The notes under the pieces: generated by a model
Told to the model about the DNA's origin: nothing
What the model saw: only the letters and a program-made list of their open reading frames with translations
Database searches by the model: none
Translations under genes and position numbers: made by a program
From: Clostridiales bacterium VE202-01
GTDB lineage: Bacteria; Bacillota_I; Bacilli_A; Erysipelotrichales; Coprobacillaceae
Direction of reading: 5' to 3'
Length of the DNA: 43,176 bases
Assembly: GCA_000508865.1 (NCBI GenBank)
Contig: BAHP02000009.1
Coordinates: forward strand, 1 to 43,176
In this document: piece after piece, positions 26,985 through 37,012 of the stretch
Position numbering within the stretch: position 1 is the stretch's first letter
Layout of the letters: each line of letters starts with the position of its first letter

Positions 26985-29900
26985 TTAAGCTATCACACTA
27001 TATCTTGTATAAACATAACCATAGATTTGTTGACGGTAACTTGAAATACTAAGTTCGTCATAACATTCTGGAAGTTCTCTCCAAAGAATATCACGAATCA
27101 AATTATCAACTTCAGCTTTAGTTTCCTGTTTATCTGTCCAATGATCAAGTTCCGATATTTTTTTCTTGATTTTTTCCAATAATTCAATAGCGACTTCTTT
27201 TAACTTTTTAATATCTTCTTTAGTTAAATCACTTCTAAACAACATGTCATAAAGCGTTAATTCCTCATCATTCGAAAATCCTTCTCTTGCATAACGTTTT
27301 TCTTCTTCATTCATACTATTAGCAAGATTCATCAAATCCAAAAATGTCTTTTCTATTGTTGTTCGGTCTTTTTCATTATTATAATCTTCAATAATCTTTT
27401 GATACCTCTCATAATAATTAATACGATTTGGATTCGAGAATAGCATACTATCCAGTTTTTGCTGAATAACTTCCTCCAAATCTTTCATGACTAAATTCTT
27501 TTGCTTTGTCTTTGCAAATTCTTTACGAAGCAAATCAAAGTCAATACCACTTATATTAAATTTAACAGATTCTTCACATACCATCATCGGTGTATGATTC
27601 AGTTCCACATAATTACTAATAATTGCATTTATTTCTACCATTAAGTCTGTTGTATCTACATGCTTATGTTTTTTCTTTAACTGAGCATAAATAGCTGCAA
27701 TAGCCTCATATTCTTTTCGTACAACATAATCAACATCATTTCTATCAAGATATTTTACTAGACGATTTAATTCAGAAGCATATGTAGTAAATGTTTTCTT
27801 TTCCTCTATACTGTTACATACAATATCTGCTGCATCTTTCAAATACGATAACTTCATGAAATCAAGCGCATCAATCAACATTTGTAAATCAAATCCTCTA
27901 TCATTTAAGAATAATTTTGTTTTACCAATAGTTTCAAGAATACGATCAATCAATTGTTTCTTATCAATCGTTGGATCAGTTCCACCATTTCCACCAACAT
28001 TTGCAGTATAATCTGCCAAAGCTTGCCTTAGCGCCTTGACAATTCCAATATAATCAATAATTAAACCATTGCTCTTTCCCTCATTTACTCGGTTTGCACG
28101 AGCGATTGTCTGCATAAGTGTATGAGCCTTTAATGGCTTATCCAAGTATAAACAAGAAAGAGATTTCACATCAAATCCGGTAAGCCACATTGCACAAACA
28201 AACACGATACGGAAAGGATTTTTTGAATCCTTAAATTCTTTATCAAGTTCTCTTTTCTCCATCTTAGAACGATGAAATTTAATATCCAAATCCCATTTTT
28301 TAAATGTTTGAATTTCATTTTGCTCTTGAGAAATAACAACAGCCATTTCCGTTTCCTGCATCCATTTTAATTTACGATTTAATTCTTGCACTTCTTGCTG
28401 AGATGCTTTTTTGATTTGTGCTTTTAGATTTTTTATTTCTTCTTTCCAATATTCCTGAGCATAGTTATACATGCGAACACAAGTTACTTTATTCAAGCAA
28501 ACAAACATCGCCTTTCCACTTGTCCATAAATCAGAATAATGTTGTACAAAATCTTTTGCAATTGATCTAAGCCTTGGTTCAGCAGTAAGAAGATGAATTT
28601 CTTTTGCAAATTCCGTTTCTAACTTATCTTGCTGATCTACATCTAAATCAGCCTTTTCAATTGCTTCTAATATTTCGTTTGATATTTCCGGATTTTTTAA
28701 ATCAAGAATCTTTTCTCCACGATTCTCATAATAAAGTGGAACAGTAGCTCCATCTTCCACTGCACGTTTAAAATCATATACCGATACATAACCACCAAAA
28801 GTACGAGCTGTAATATTATCACTATTTAATAGTGGTGTACCTGTAAAACCAATACGAGCTGCAGTAGGTAGCAATTTTTCCATGTTACCAGCAAAAATAC
28901 CATATTGACTTCTATGAGCTTCATCAGACATGATGATAATATCGTGACTAGGATAAATAGGCTCTACATCACTTTTATTAAATTTCTGTATTAGAGTAAA
29001 AATAAAGCTTGGATTTCCTTTTAATTTTGATATCAAATCATCACCACTTGTAGCAATGAACTTAGAAACATCAGTTTTACCCAACAATCCGCAATTTTCA
29101 AATGTATCACTTATCTGTTTGTTTAATTCTTCTCTATCTGTTAAAACAACAAATGTAGGAGAGCCTTCAAACTTTCTGCGTATTTTTTTTTGCTAAAAAT
29201 ACCATTGAATAACTTTTTCCTGATCCTTGTGTATGCCAAAATACACCTAATTTACCATCATTAAGCTTTCTATCTGCATATGCTTTCACGGCTTCATTCA
29301 CACCTAAATATTGATGATTACGGGCTAAGATTTTTGCAGTTCTTCCATCAGAGTGATCGAACAAAATAAAGTTTTCTAAAAGATCAAGGAAGTTTTCTTT
29401 TTTGCATATACCTCTAAGCATTGTTTCAAGTTCAACATTTCCTTGTTCATCTTCTGCAAGTCTCTTCCACTCATGAAAAAACTCAAATTTACTACCTAAA
29501 GTTCCCACCTTTGCCTCTAAACCGTTAGAAAGTATTAAAAATGCATTATAATAAAATAATTGAGGAATAGTATCAAGATAATCTGTGTAGTTATCCTCAT
29601 AAGCATTTTGAACATCTACTGTATTCTTTTTCAGTTCTACAAACAGCAACGGAATGCCATTTACAAAACCTACAATATCAGTTCTTCTACGATATAAATC
29701 ACCATGAATTTTTAATTCTTTTATTGCTAAAAAGTGATTGTTTTCAGGATTTTTAAAATCAATAACTTTTGCAGTCTTCTTTTCTGTTTGACCGTTTGGT
29801 TTTTTTAAAGTCACAGGAATACCATCACGAATTAGAAAATACTTTTCCTCATTGATTTGCAGAATGGAAGAGGATGACAATCTATGCTCCAAAACAGCTT

Positions 29901-30125
29901 GTGCTTCGACAATTTGTTCTTCAGTTATCCAAGAATCAAGCTTTTTCATGGCATCACGAAAATAACGAGAAGTAGGATTTCATTATAATTTTCTCTTCCA
30001 AATGTTCCATTTTTTCCCAAAACTTCCGTATTGTATGCAAATTCTACATTCCAGCCTAATTCATTTTTTAATAAATTTCCTGCACTTTCTTGCACAAGAA
30101 TATTTTCGGAATAATCATAGCTCAT
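26985..30125 (-). pseudogene. hsdR: Type I restriction R subunit (system 2), two frameshifts
   Basis: HsdR in three frames. Piece A (30125-about 29975) starts at ATG behind AGGTGGTGAG: MSYDYSENILVQESAGNLL. Piece B (29949-29167) has the nuclease core RRTDIVGFVNGIPLLFVELKK and Walker A WHTQGSGKS. Piece C (29087-26985) has the DEAH box SDEAHRSQYG, GFTGTPLL and WLTGFDVKSLSCLYLDKPL...QTIARANRVN. A and B are separated by one base near 29975, where the corrected reading gives SRYFRDAMKKLDSW. B and C are separated at a run of nine T (plus strand, 29182-29190); eight would restore AKKIRRKFEGSPTFVVLTDRE. The rest reads cleanly. The long run could permit slippage or phase variation. Confidence 0.88.
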
Positions 30126-30139
30126 AAACTCACCACCTT

Positions 30140-31249
30140 TTAGTCTAAGTCAGGTAAAGAATCATCTATACTTTTTGCATTCGTATGCACAATTACTTTG
30201 CCAACTGATGTGAGAGACACGCTTACATTTATCGAATTCCACCAATTGCATGCTTTTTTTATTGCTTCATATTTATGTAACAAACCATTAAAGGCAACCT
30301 TTACTTGCGATTGTAAATTAACATCTTTCGAATACATATCCCAAATACTCGATAGACATTTCAATTGACTCTCAGTCATTGGAACATTAACTTCTATTAA
30401 TTTTTCTTCAATAATCTCTTTCTTTATTAAACGCAGCTCTGATATATCATTTTTTGTAGCAAGAGGCATACGAACAAACCCATCTAATAATTCGTTATCA
30501 ATTAATATTTTTTTACTTATTCTACATTCATTCAATTTTTCTAAAGCACTTTGATATTCTGGACTATCTTTTTTAATCCCTACACAAACATAACCATCTA
30601 ACCTTGTCGCTATATACTCTTCAAAGGTTACTAATTTTGAAAATGGAATTATTGTAACAGCTCCAAGAATCGATAAATTATCAATCCATAAATTATCATT
30701 TGGAAGGTTTTCAAGATTTAGTTTTTCATATAAACCTGAAAGTGTGGTCAATCCAGCTGAAATAATTCCACTTTGAGGAACAAAACTTTTCATGGAATGT
30801 AGGACAGTTATAGCGCATAATGAATCGTCATCAATTTGATCAATTATTTCTACTGCTTTTGTGATACTTGCCCTTTTTTTAATATTCTGTCTATTTTCAA
30901 TTCTATGAGCCAACAATTCTGATAATATTTTGTAGTCATCATTTCGTTCTGTACAAGCAGCAGTTAATTGTGCCTTTCTTAATAAAACTTGAAATGCTGG
31001 GTCTGAAAAGGACTCAAAAGTTTTATCAATTGATTCGACTCTTGGTATCACAAGAGCTTCAAGTTTTTCTATTCGTTCTTTTGCTTTTTCAAAAGATTCA
31101 ACAGTATTATCTGAAATAGCTTTTAAAGACATTTCAGTATAAATAGCACGTGCACGTTCTTCAGTAATCCCTAAGTTATTAACGACTATAGTTCCAGCTT
31201 GTATTTGTTGAGAATTTGCTCCTGCTTTTTGAACTTGCTTATCGCTCAT
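30140..31249 (-). CDS. LPO_1073/Vpar_1526-like protein in restriction operon 2
   Basis: About 369 residues from the ATG at 31249; a GTG five codons earlier overlaps the previous gene. The N-terminus carries QKAGANSQQIQAGTIVVNNLGITEERARAIYTEMSLK, a Q-rich G-x-I-V-V-N-N tag followed by a helix. The remainder is a mixed alpha/beta body without catalytic motifs that I can see. I associate the organisation with the LPO_1073/Vpar_1526 family, which occurs in type I restriction loci and has no known function. It lies between hsdS and hsdR, fifteen bases before the hsdR start, so it belongs to the operon. Confidence 0.65.
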   Translation of the reverse strand: MSDKQVQKAGANSQQIQAGTIVVNNLGITEERARAIYTEMSLKAISDNTVESFEKAKERIEKLEALVIPRVESIDKTFESFSDPAFQVLLRKAQLTAACTERNDDYKILSELLAHRIENRQNIKKRASITKAVEIIDQIDDDSLCAITVLHSMKSFVPQSGIISAGLTTLSGLYEKLNLENLPNDNLWIDNLSILGAVTIIPFSKLVTFEEYIATRLDGYVCVGIKKDSPEYQSALEKLNECRISKKILIDNELLDGFVRMPLATKNDISELRLIKKEIIEEKLIEVNVPMTESQLKCLSSIWDMYSKDVNLQSQVKVAFNGLLHKYEAIKKACNWWNSINVSVSLTSVGKVIVHTNAKSIDDSLPDLD

Positions 31250-31250
31250 A

Positions 31251-31451
31251 TTACTTGTTACCACCTTTCCAATTATTTATAGTGATATTTCCTTTTTGTG
31301 TTTGAGTTGCATTATCTCTTGCTTTTTGTTTCTGATGTGCTTTATTTCTAACACCAATTTTATACCCTGAAACTCCACCGACAGTTAGGCCAACAATTAA
31401 TGATATTACTTCTGTTCCAATTCCATCAAAAATCCATTGAATATTTTCCAA
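31251..31451 (-). CDS. Small single-pass membrane protein of restriction operon 2
   Basis: 66 residues from TTG at 31451, behind GGAGG. One membrane segment (EVISLIVGLTVGGVSGYKIGV) is followed by a basic stretch and the tail ATQTQKGNITINNWKGG. The tail repeats the Q-x-G-x-I-x-(I/V)-N-N pattern seen at the N-terminus of the next protein (QQIQAGTIVVNN). The stop overlaps the start region of that protein, so the two are coupled and may form one membrane-anchored unit. Confidence 0.65.
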   Translation of the reverse strand: MENIQWIFDGIGTEVISLIVGLTVGGVSGYKIGVRNKAHQKQKARDNATQTQKGNITINNWKGGNK

Positions 31452-31453
31452 AA

Positions 31454-32667
31454 TTACACCTCCAATTCTCTACTCATAAGTTTTGGCAATAAACGATCAC
31501 GAGCTTGAGATAGTTTTTTATTACTCACAGTTAAAGCAAGTATTTTCTTAAATAATGGCTCACAAAATTCAAGTATCTTTTGCGCAATTCTTCTGTAGGA
31601 TAAAGAACTTCAAGATTACCAAATTTTGTTTTGTTAACATTTGTCATCGTAGCACCATTACTTCCTACTCCTTTAAGTAGCTCTTTTAATCGCTTCATTG
31701 TTGAATACACATAATATAAATCTTGTTCTTTATTTAAGATGATAGAATTAATCTGTTGGTTAGTTTGACAAGGTTCTATAGCAATATTTACCAATCCTAC
31801 AGTAGCAATACATGATACCATAACGCTATTCTTAGGAATAAACTTATTTTTTTGTGTGTTTGCACCTTCAACTGTTAGTGTAACTTCTGTTGTAACTGGA
31901 TAAACACAATTATGCATATCTGGAATTTTAACAAAAGGAATATTCCCACCATAGTATTGTTCATTTGCTGTAGAAGGGGTTTTTCCTGTGATTATTTCTC
32001 CCAAAGATGAAATTCTTTGTTTTTTCCACCCCTCTGGTATACCGTCAATAATCACTGTATCTTCATATCCTGGGAAACGTAAATCTATAAACCATTCATT
32101 ATAAAGACGATGTGCAGCTTCTTCAAGAAGTTTTATTTGCTTTTGGTTGTTTTCGATAAGGTCATCAAAACATTTTAAAACATTAGCAATTTTTATTTGT
32201 GTTTCCATATCAGGTAATGTAATCTCTAAACTTAATAAATCTTCATTTCTAAGACTTGCTCGTGTAGTCATTGTAGAGAAAGCGCTAAATTCACCTCTAA
32301 AAGAAGGAGTTCTCATATAATAACCTATAAATTCTGGCAACACCTCATCGGTAATCGGACGCATTCTTTTAGTAAAACCATTGTATGTTGCGTATGGATA
32401 ATCTTTAAGTGCAACACAACTCATCCCCAATTCATCAGAAGTTTCGCTCGTTCTAGTAACAAAGACATCCCCTCGTAGTATTGAATAATTATTTTGCTCT
32501 TTAGGAGTTGTTTGTACTAAATCTAACAGTTCATTTGGTATAAAGAAATTGTTAAAAACAGTTGAGAAACTTAAGAAAGGAAACCCTGTTCCAAAATACT
32601 TTCTTCCTTTTGATAATCCATTATGCACTTCATACAGAGATTGCAATTTTATTTTCTTCCAATTCAT
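31454..32667 (-). CDS. hsdS: Type I restriction specificity subunit S (system 2), 3' frameshift
   Basis: TRD1 (residues 1-165) begins NWKKIKLQSLYEVHNGLSKG, the spacer IANVLKCFDDLIENNQKQIKLLEEAAHRLYNEWFIDLRFPG follows, and TRD2 contains GEIITGKTPSTANEQYYGGNIPFVKI. The open frame stops at 31531 after RKRYLNFVSHYLRKYLL. Adding one base near 31573 gives LEFCEPLFKKILALTVSNKKLSQARDRLLPKLMSREL, the normal C-terminal helix, ending at 31454. So the last conserved helix is out of frame. The start overlaps the hsdM stop by four bases (ATGA). No recombinase or silent cassette accompanies this copy. Confidence 0.88.
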
Positions 32668-34484
32668 AGCCCCATCTCCTTCATATTCCGAGAGATAGTT
32701 TCCATTAAATCATTTGATTGTGTCTGTAGAGATAATAACTCCTTATGTATTTCTGCCATTCGTTCTTCAAAATTAACACCGTCATCTTCAATTGGTGCAA
32801 CACCTACATAAGCTCCCGCAGTAAGGGAATATCCTTTAGCTTTTATTTCTTCGATAGTTGCGACTTTACATAAGCCTAATATGTCCTTATATTGACCATC
32901 ACCGAACTTTTCATAAAGCCAGTTTGCTTCCTTAACAATCATCAAACGTTTTTCAAGTTCTACAATTTTTTCGTCAAATTTAGCTTGAACTTTTTTCTTT
33001 GTGTTACGTGTAGCATTTTCAACTTCATTTTTTGCTTCTTTTCGAAGTTCCTTTAATTGTTTAGATAAATCATGAATTTGTTCATCAAAAGCTTTATCAG
33101 AACCAAGTTCTTCTTGATATTCTTTTAAGAGCTGGGTGTATTTTTCTATTTCACCACGATAAAGCCACACAATTGCATTCATGTTTTTTAGTTGCCAATT
33201 AGACCATTCGTTAAGTGTACGATCTACAACTGTATAATAATTTCTTGCATCAATAAACAATACTTTATCTTTGATATTTTCATTTTTAGCTTTATCAAAG
33301 AACCAAAGAGAACAAGGGAGCGATTTTGTGTAGAAGAAGTTATTACCTACACTAATCATTACATCTACATCACCTGTTTTAATCAACTTTTCTCGAATAT
33401 CTTTATCTTTTCCTTGGCTATCTGTTGCAGAAGAAGCCATAACAAATCCAGCACGACCATGTTCGTTCAAATAGCTGTAGAAATATGAAATCCAAAGATA
33501 ATTTCCATTTCCAACTTCTTTTTTATCATTGACACTTGGCATACCAAAAGGTAAACGTTTTGCACTTTCGCTTGATTCTGCCTTAACTTTATCGACATTA
33601 AATGGAGGATTTGACATGACGTAGTCGCATTTTCCATCTAAATTATGTGCATCATGATAAAAAGTATTTGCTTCATCACCTGACTTAATGACACCTGTTA
33701 AACCATGCACTGCCATATTCATTAAACAAAGCTGAGCGTTATATTCCACTTTTTCTTGACCGTAAAATGTCATAGCGTTGTTTGCATTCATTCCTGTTTG
33801 ATTTACAAAATCACCGGATTGAACAAACATACCGCCAGAACCACAAGCGGGATCTAATAACACACCACTTGTCGGCTCTATAATATTAACAATCATCTTA
33901 ACCAATGATTTTGGAGTGAAGAATACACCGTCATCAGATGCAATATTCTTTGCGAATTTATTTAAGAAATACTCATAAATGCGACCAATGATGTCTCCGC
34001 CTATTTTATCAAGTGCACTATTGTTAAAAATACGCAAAAGCTCAGATAAAATCTCATCTGAGAAATCTGTATATGTTTTTGGTAAAACACCGACTAATTG
34101 CTGGCTCTGATCCTCAATCAACAGCATAGCATTATTTACCACTTCACCTAAGCTGTTCATGACATGACCATCTTTGTTTTTAATTTCAGCAGTTTTAATA
34201 TCTTCCGGTAAATTCAATAAATAATCATATTGAGCTTCCTTAGGTAAGAATAAAGCACTTTTTGCTGCAAAATCACTTGCTTCAACAGGCATAACTCTAC
34301 CACCACGAGAAGGTCTATCCTTCAATATTTCTGTTTCTACCTTTTTGTATCTACTATACGCATAACGCAAAAATATAAGTCCAAGAACCGGCATACAGTA
34401 TTGATTAGAGGTTAACTTTGAACCCGCTCTGAGTAAATCTGCTGATTCCCATAACTCAGCTTCTAATTTTCTTATATTTATCAT
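32664..34484 (-). CDS. hsdM: Type I restriction methyltransferase subunit M (system 2)
   Basis: The start is ATG 34484 (MINIRKLEAELWESADLLR), nine bases after ACGGAGG; an extended frame to 34547 has no RBS. HsdM_N helices are followed by motif I LLDPACGSGGMFVQ and the catalytic SNPPFNVD. A long coiled coil (ELRKEAKNEVENATRNTKKKVQAKFDEKIVELEKRL) is inserted before the C-terminal AGAYVGVAPIEDD segment. At 606 residues it is larger than the system 1 HsdM and belongs to a different subfamily, so the two systems did not arise by local duplication. Confidence 0.94.
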   Translation of the reverse strand: MINIRKLEAELWESADLLRAGSKLTSNQYCMPVLGLIFLRYAYSRYKKVETEILKDRPSRGGRVMPVEASDFAAKSALFLPKEAQYDYLLNLPEDIKTAEIKNKDGHVMNSLGEVVNNAMLLIEDQSQQLVGVLPKTYTDFSDEILSELLRIFNNSALDKIGGDIIGRIYEYFLNKFAKNIASDDGVFFTPKSLVKMIVNIIEPTSGVLLDPACGSGGMFVQSGDFVNQTGMNANNAMTFYGQEKVEYNAQLCLMNMAVHGLTGVIKSGDEANTFYHDAHNLDGKCDYVMSNPPFNVDKVKAESSESAKRLPFGMPSVNDKKEVGNGNYLWISYFYSYLNEHGRAGFVMASSATDSQGKDKDIREKLIKTGDVDVMISVGNNFFYTKSLPCSLWFFDKAKNENIKDKVLFIDARNYYTVVDRTLNEWSNWQLKNMNAIVWLYRGEIEKYTQLLKEYQEELGSDKAFDEQIHDLSKQLKELRKEAKNEVENATRNTKKKVQAKFDEKIVELEKRLMIVKEANWLYEKFGDGQYKDILGLCKVATIEEIKAKGYSLTAGAYVGVAPIEDDGVNFEERMAEIHKELLSLQTQSNDLMETISRNMKEMGL

Positions 34485-35179
34485 TTTAGTTTTCCTCCGT
34501 TTTTTAATCGATCCATACTTCTTTAAATGTTGAATAATTAACATCATTTTTTGAGCAGAACTTTTTTATATTCTTCATTGCAGAAAGATTGGGCTTTGCT
34601 ACCTTTCCATCTATTAACAGTTAAAAAAACACACTAACTTCTTTTGCAAATATTTTTACGCTAACAGACAACGTTGTCTTATTTTCATTTGGAAAAATCA
34701 TATGGATTCTCTTTTTTTATACATTGCACAAATATATTGTTATCACAGACAGCATATAATTATGAACAATTTGAACTCTCCTCCGACAGGATAAAACAAT
34801 GGTATCTGTGATTTTACTTTTCGCCGCTCACTAAAAAGGAATAAGCATAGTGATTGCATCCGTTTGCAAAAATTTTCAAAAATGACTTTTACAATTACAA
34901 GTAATTGTTCTGAACTTGGCTTTTTCGAAATTTTATGTTCCTTATATTTAATAATTGTTAAAAGCAGATTCGCCCTTTAATTAAAAGATTATCCTTCTGG
35001 CATTGATACCTATAAATATTTTCAAACGACCATTTCGTCCACTTAAAGTATTCTTCTGTACTTGTATTTTCATCTATAACTCTTGTCTTTCTATCAAACA
35101 AGCCGATTCGTTGTTAAATCCATCAAAAGCGTGTTAAACAACTTTTTCAGATAAATCTAATAAATCTTACCTACTAATA
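34485..35179. other. Gap with degraded coding sequence
   Basis: Nearly 700 bases without an intact gene. Minus-strand fragments look formerly coding: MIFPNENKTTLSVSVKIF (near 34700) and, after a stop, KVAKPNLSAMKNIKKFCSKND ending at a stop near 34508. Farther right, near 35000-35090, DENTSTEEYFKWTKWSFENIY can be read. I cannot name a family. An hsdM promoter was not identified with confidence. Confidence 0.35.
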
Positions 35180-35419
35180 TCAATCACAGATATCCTCACC
35201 GACTTTATCCATATTTTTATTCGGTTTGTACTCAATAATATCTTTAAAATCACATTGTAAACAATCACAAATTTTTCCTAGAACCGACAAAGAAACTTCT
35301 TGTTCTTTTCGCATTTTAGTTAAAGTATTTGGTGCAATAGCCGCTTCTTTTCTAAGCTCGGATGCACTCATTTTTTTATCAATCAACAGTTTCCATAATT
35401 TATCATACGAAACTGACAT
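35180..35419 (-). CDS. XRE-family regulator near restriction system 2
   Basis: 79 residues with the helix-turn-helix ASELRKEAAIAPNTLTKMRKEQEVSLSVLGKICDCLQCDFKDIIEY. It is laid out like the regulator of system 1 but lies about 700 bases ahead of hsdM. The ATG follows an AGGAGG box. It probably regulates its own gene and perhaps system 2. Confidence 0.85.
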   Translation of the reverse strand: MSVSYDKLWKLLIDKKMSASELRKEAAIAPNTLTKMRKEQEVSLSVLGKICDCLQCDFKDIIEYKPNKNMDKVGEDICD

Positions 35420-35474
35420 AACACCCTCCTGCTAAACATTTATATTATACAATTTTATTCGATTTATTTATATA

Positions 35475-35503
35475 AAAACTCGCAAATATCTGCGAGTTTT
35501 TAT
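35475..35503. terminator. Bidirectional terminator
   Basis: AAAACTCGCA / TGCGAGTTTT, a 10-bp perfect stem with 6-base loop and T-runs on both sides (TTTTTATA either way). It separates the TnpV remnant from the XRE gene. Confidence 0.8.
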
Positions 35504-35504
35504 A

Positions 35505-35858
35505 CTATTTCACATAGATGTATTCATTTATAAGAAATTCATTTACTGCATTTCTAATATTATTCATTTCTTGCACCCATTTCATTTGATCTTTTTCTTT
35601 TAGTTCTTCATTAATATTTCTTTCTTCCATAAGTTGCTTTACTAATACATTATATCTATCATTCATCTGTTGATCTATTAATAATAATTCATCATTCAAC
35701 TTATTTTCTGCAATCTAAGCTAGATAATGTGCCTTATAATTTTCTTTCAAATGTTTCAAATACATTCGTTCAAATTTTATTAAATTAGGTAATGATTCTT
35801 CTTGTTTTAAAACTGGAAATTTGTAATCTCCTACTTGTTGGTACTTCATTTCTTTCAT
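35505..35858 (-). pseudogene. tnpV: TnpV of a Tn4451-type element, nonsense mutation
   Basis: Starting at ATG 35858 behind AGGAGG, the frame reads MKEMKYQQVGDYKFPVL, then KFERMYLKHLKENYKAHYLA, an in-frame TAG, then IAENKLNDELLLIDQQMNDRYNVLVKQL and MKWVQEMNNIRNAVNEFLINEYIYV. These are the TnpV blocks (..VGDYYIPNL..; ..IDEQ...; ..QMLWVQ.MNNIR..E.V..ELIY). A single stop codon splits an otherwise full-length protein of about 117 residues. TnpV has no settled function; it marks mobilizable clostridial transposons. Confidence 0.8.
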
Positions 35859-35869
35859 TTGTTTTTCCT

Positions 35870-36665
35870 CCTAACGTGACTGTTCTCTTTGTCTTATTTT
35901 CTTCCATCCGATACGTTCTACATCATCTTTAAAGCTTCTATTTCGAATATTAACACAGGCTTTGACTTCCATTCTTAACTTTTTTAATTGCTGGTGTAAT
36001 TTGTTTTGTTTTTGCTGACCACTCTTCTTTTTCCTCTACACTTGTAGCTTTCATTCGACAATAATAACAGCTTTGTCGTTCATGATTCAGCTTATCTAGT
36101 TCATTCTGCTTCACTTGCTGATGTCATCTAATTGGTTTATATCTTCAATTTTGTTTTGATATAACAATTCAATTTCCTTCACAAACATATCCAGTTCTCT
36201 TATTACTTATCTTACTTCCTTTGATAATTTTTGCTTATGAGTTGGTAAGACATTTAATGAAATGAGATAAGTTACTCTTATTCCTGCAGGTCCAGTGAGT
36301 TGTTTTTTCTTATACTTTTTGTAATATTCCTTGTACTGATAATAGCTTTTTGTGTATTCCGTTTCTTGTGGAAGTATTCTTTTATCGGTTAATCTATCTT
36401 CTATATTTTCATAATGGTATTGCTCCCCTAACATTTTTTAGAAAGATTGGATCTGAATAATATGAATGATAAATGGCATATTCTTCTCCAATTCTTTCAA
36501 GAGCATATCCTTTTTTCTTCATGTTGTGCCAAAACACATCTACAAAATTACTTTGCTGAACTAGAATATCCATATCTTTTTTAATGTCCTTCATGTAAGA
36601 ATTTAACACATATTGAGGATTTTTAATAACTGACAAACCATATTTTAAGCATAATTTATCAGAGA
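35870..36665 (-). pseudogene. Remnant of a MobA/VirD2-type relaxase
   Basis: The remnant opens at KYGLSVIKNPQYVLNSYMKDIKKDMDIL near 36650, a motif just after the relaxase catalytic domain. It then reads KKKGYALERIGEEYAIYHS, DPIFLKNVRG, a frameshift near 36420, LGEQYHYENIEDRL and KKKQLTGPAGIRVTYLISLNVLP. Further degraded tail with stop codons runs to about 35880 (RCRMKATSVEEKEEWSAKTK-like). The catalytic N-terminus (Tyr and His triad) is absent. Together with tnpV it is the scar of a mobilizable transposon. Confidence 0.7.
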
Positions 36666-37012
36666 TTTACTACATTTTCTGTAATCTTTTTTACTTCAAA
36701 ACCACTTTGAATGACTCATAGAGTAGAAAAGTCTATGTCAAAAGAATAGTACCATGGTAATATTAATAGTATCATTTTGGTATCATAAAAATTTTTGGCA
36801 TTAAAAAAGCCCGTAAAATACGGACTTTTTGACATTTTATATACTATTCAAACTCGCAAAGTTCTTCCTGCTTTTCAATTCTCTTAAAATGTTTTTATCG
36901 CATATCAGTTCAATATCGAAATGTTTTGTATATATTACTTGCGTTTTCGGTTCGTAATATTGTCATTTTATTGTCACATAAAACGCAAGTCAGACTTTTT
37001 GAAATTCACTTT
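36666..37012. other. Gap with two hairpins, no gene
   Basis: Contains the terminator-like hairpin at 36803-36830 and a longer inverted repeat ACTTGCGTTTT ... AAAACGCAAGT (about 36941-36991). Its loop carries two copies of TGACAATA (minus strand). The second structure lies just past the MBL gene stop. Confidence 0.45.
36803..36830. terminator. Bidirectional terminator-like hairpin
   Basis: AAAAAG-C-CCGTA / TACGG-A-CTTTTT with a 3-base loop and one internal mismatch. T-runs occur on both strands. Confidence 0.65.
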
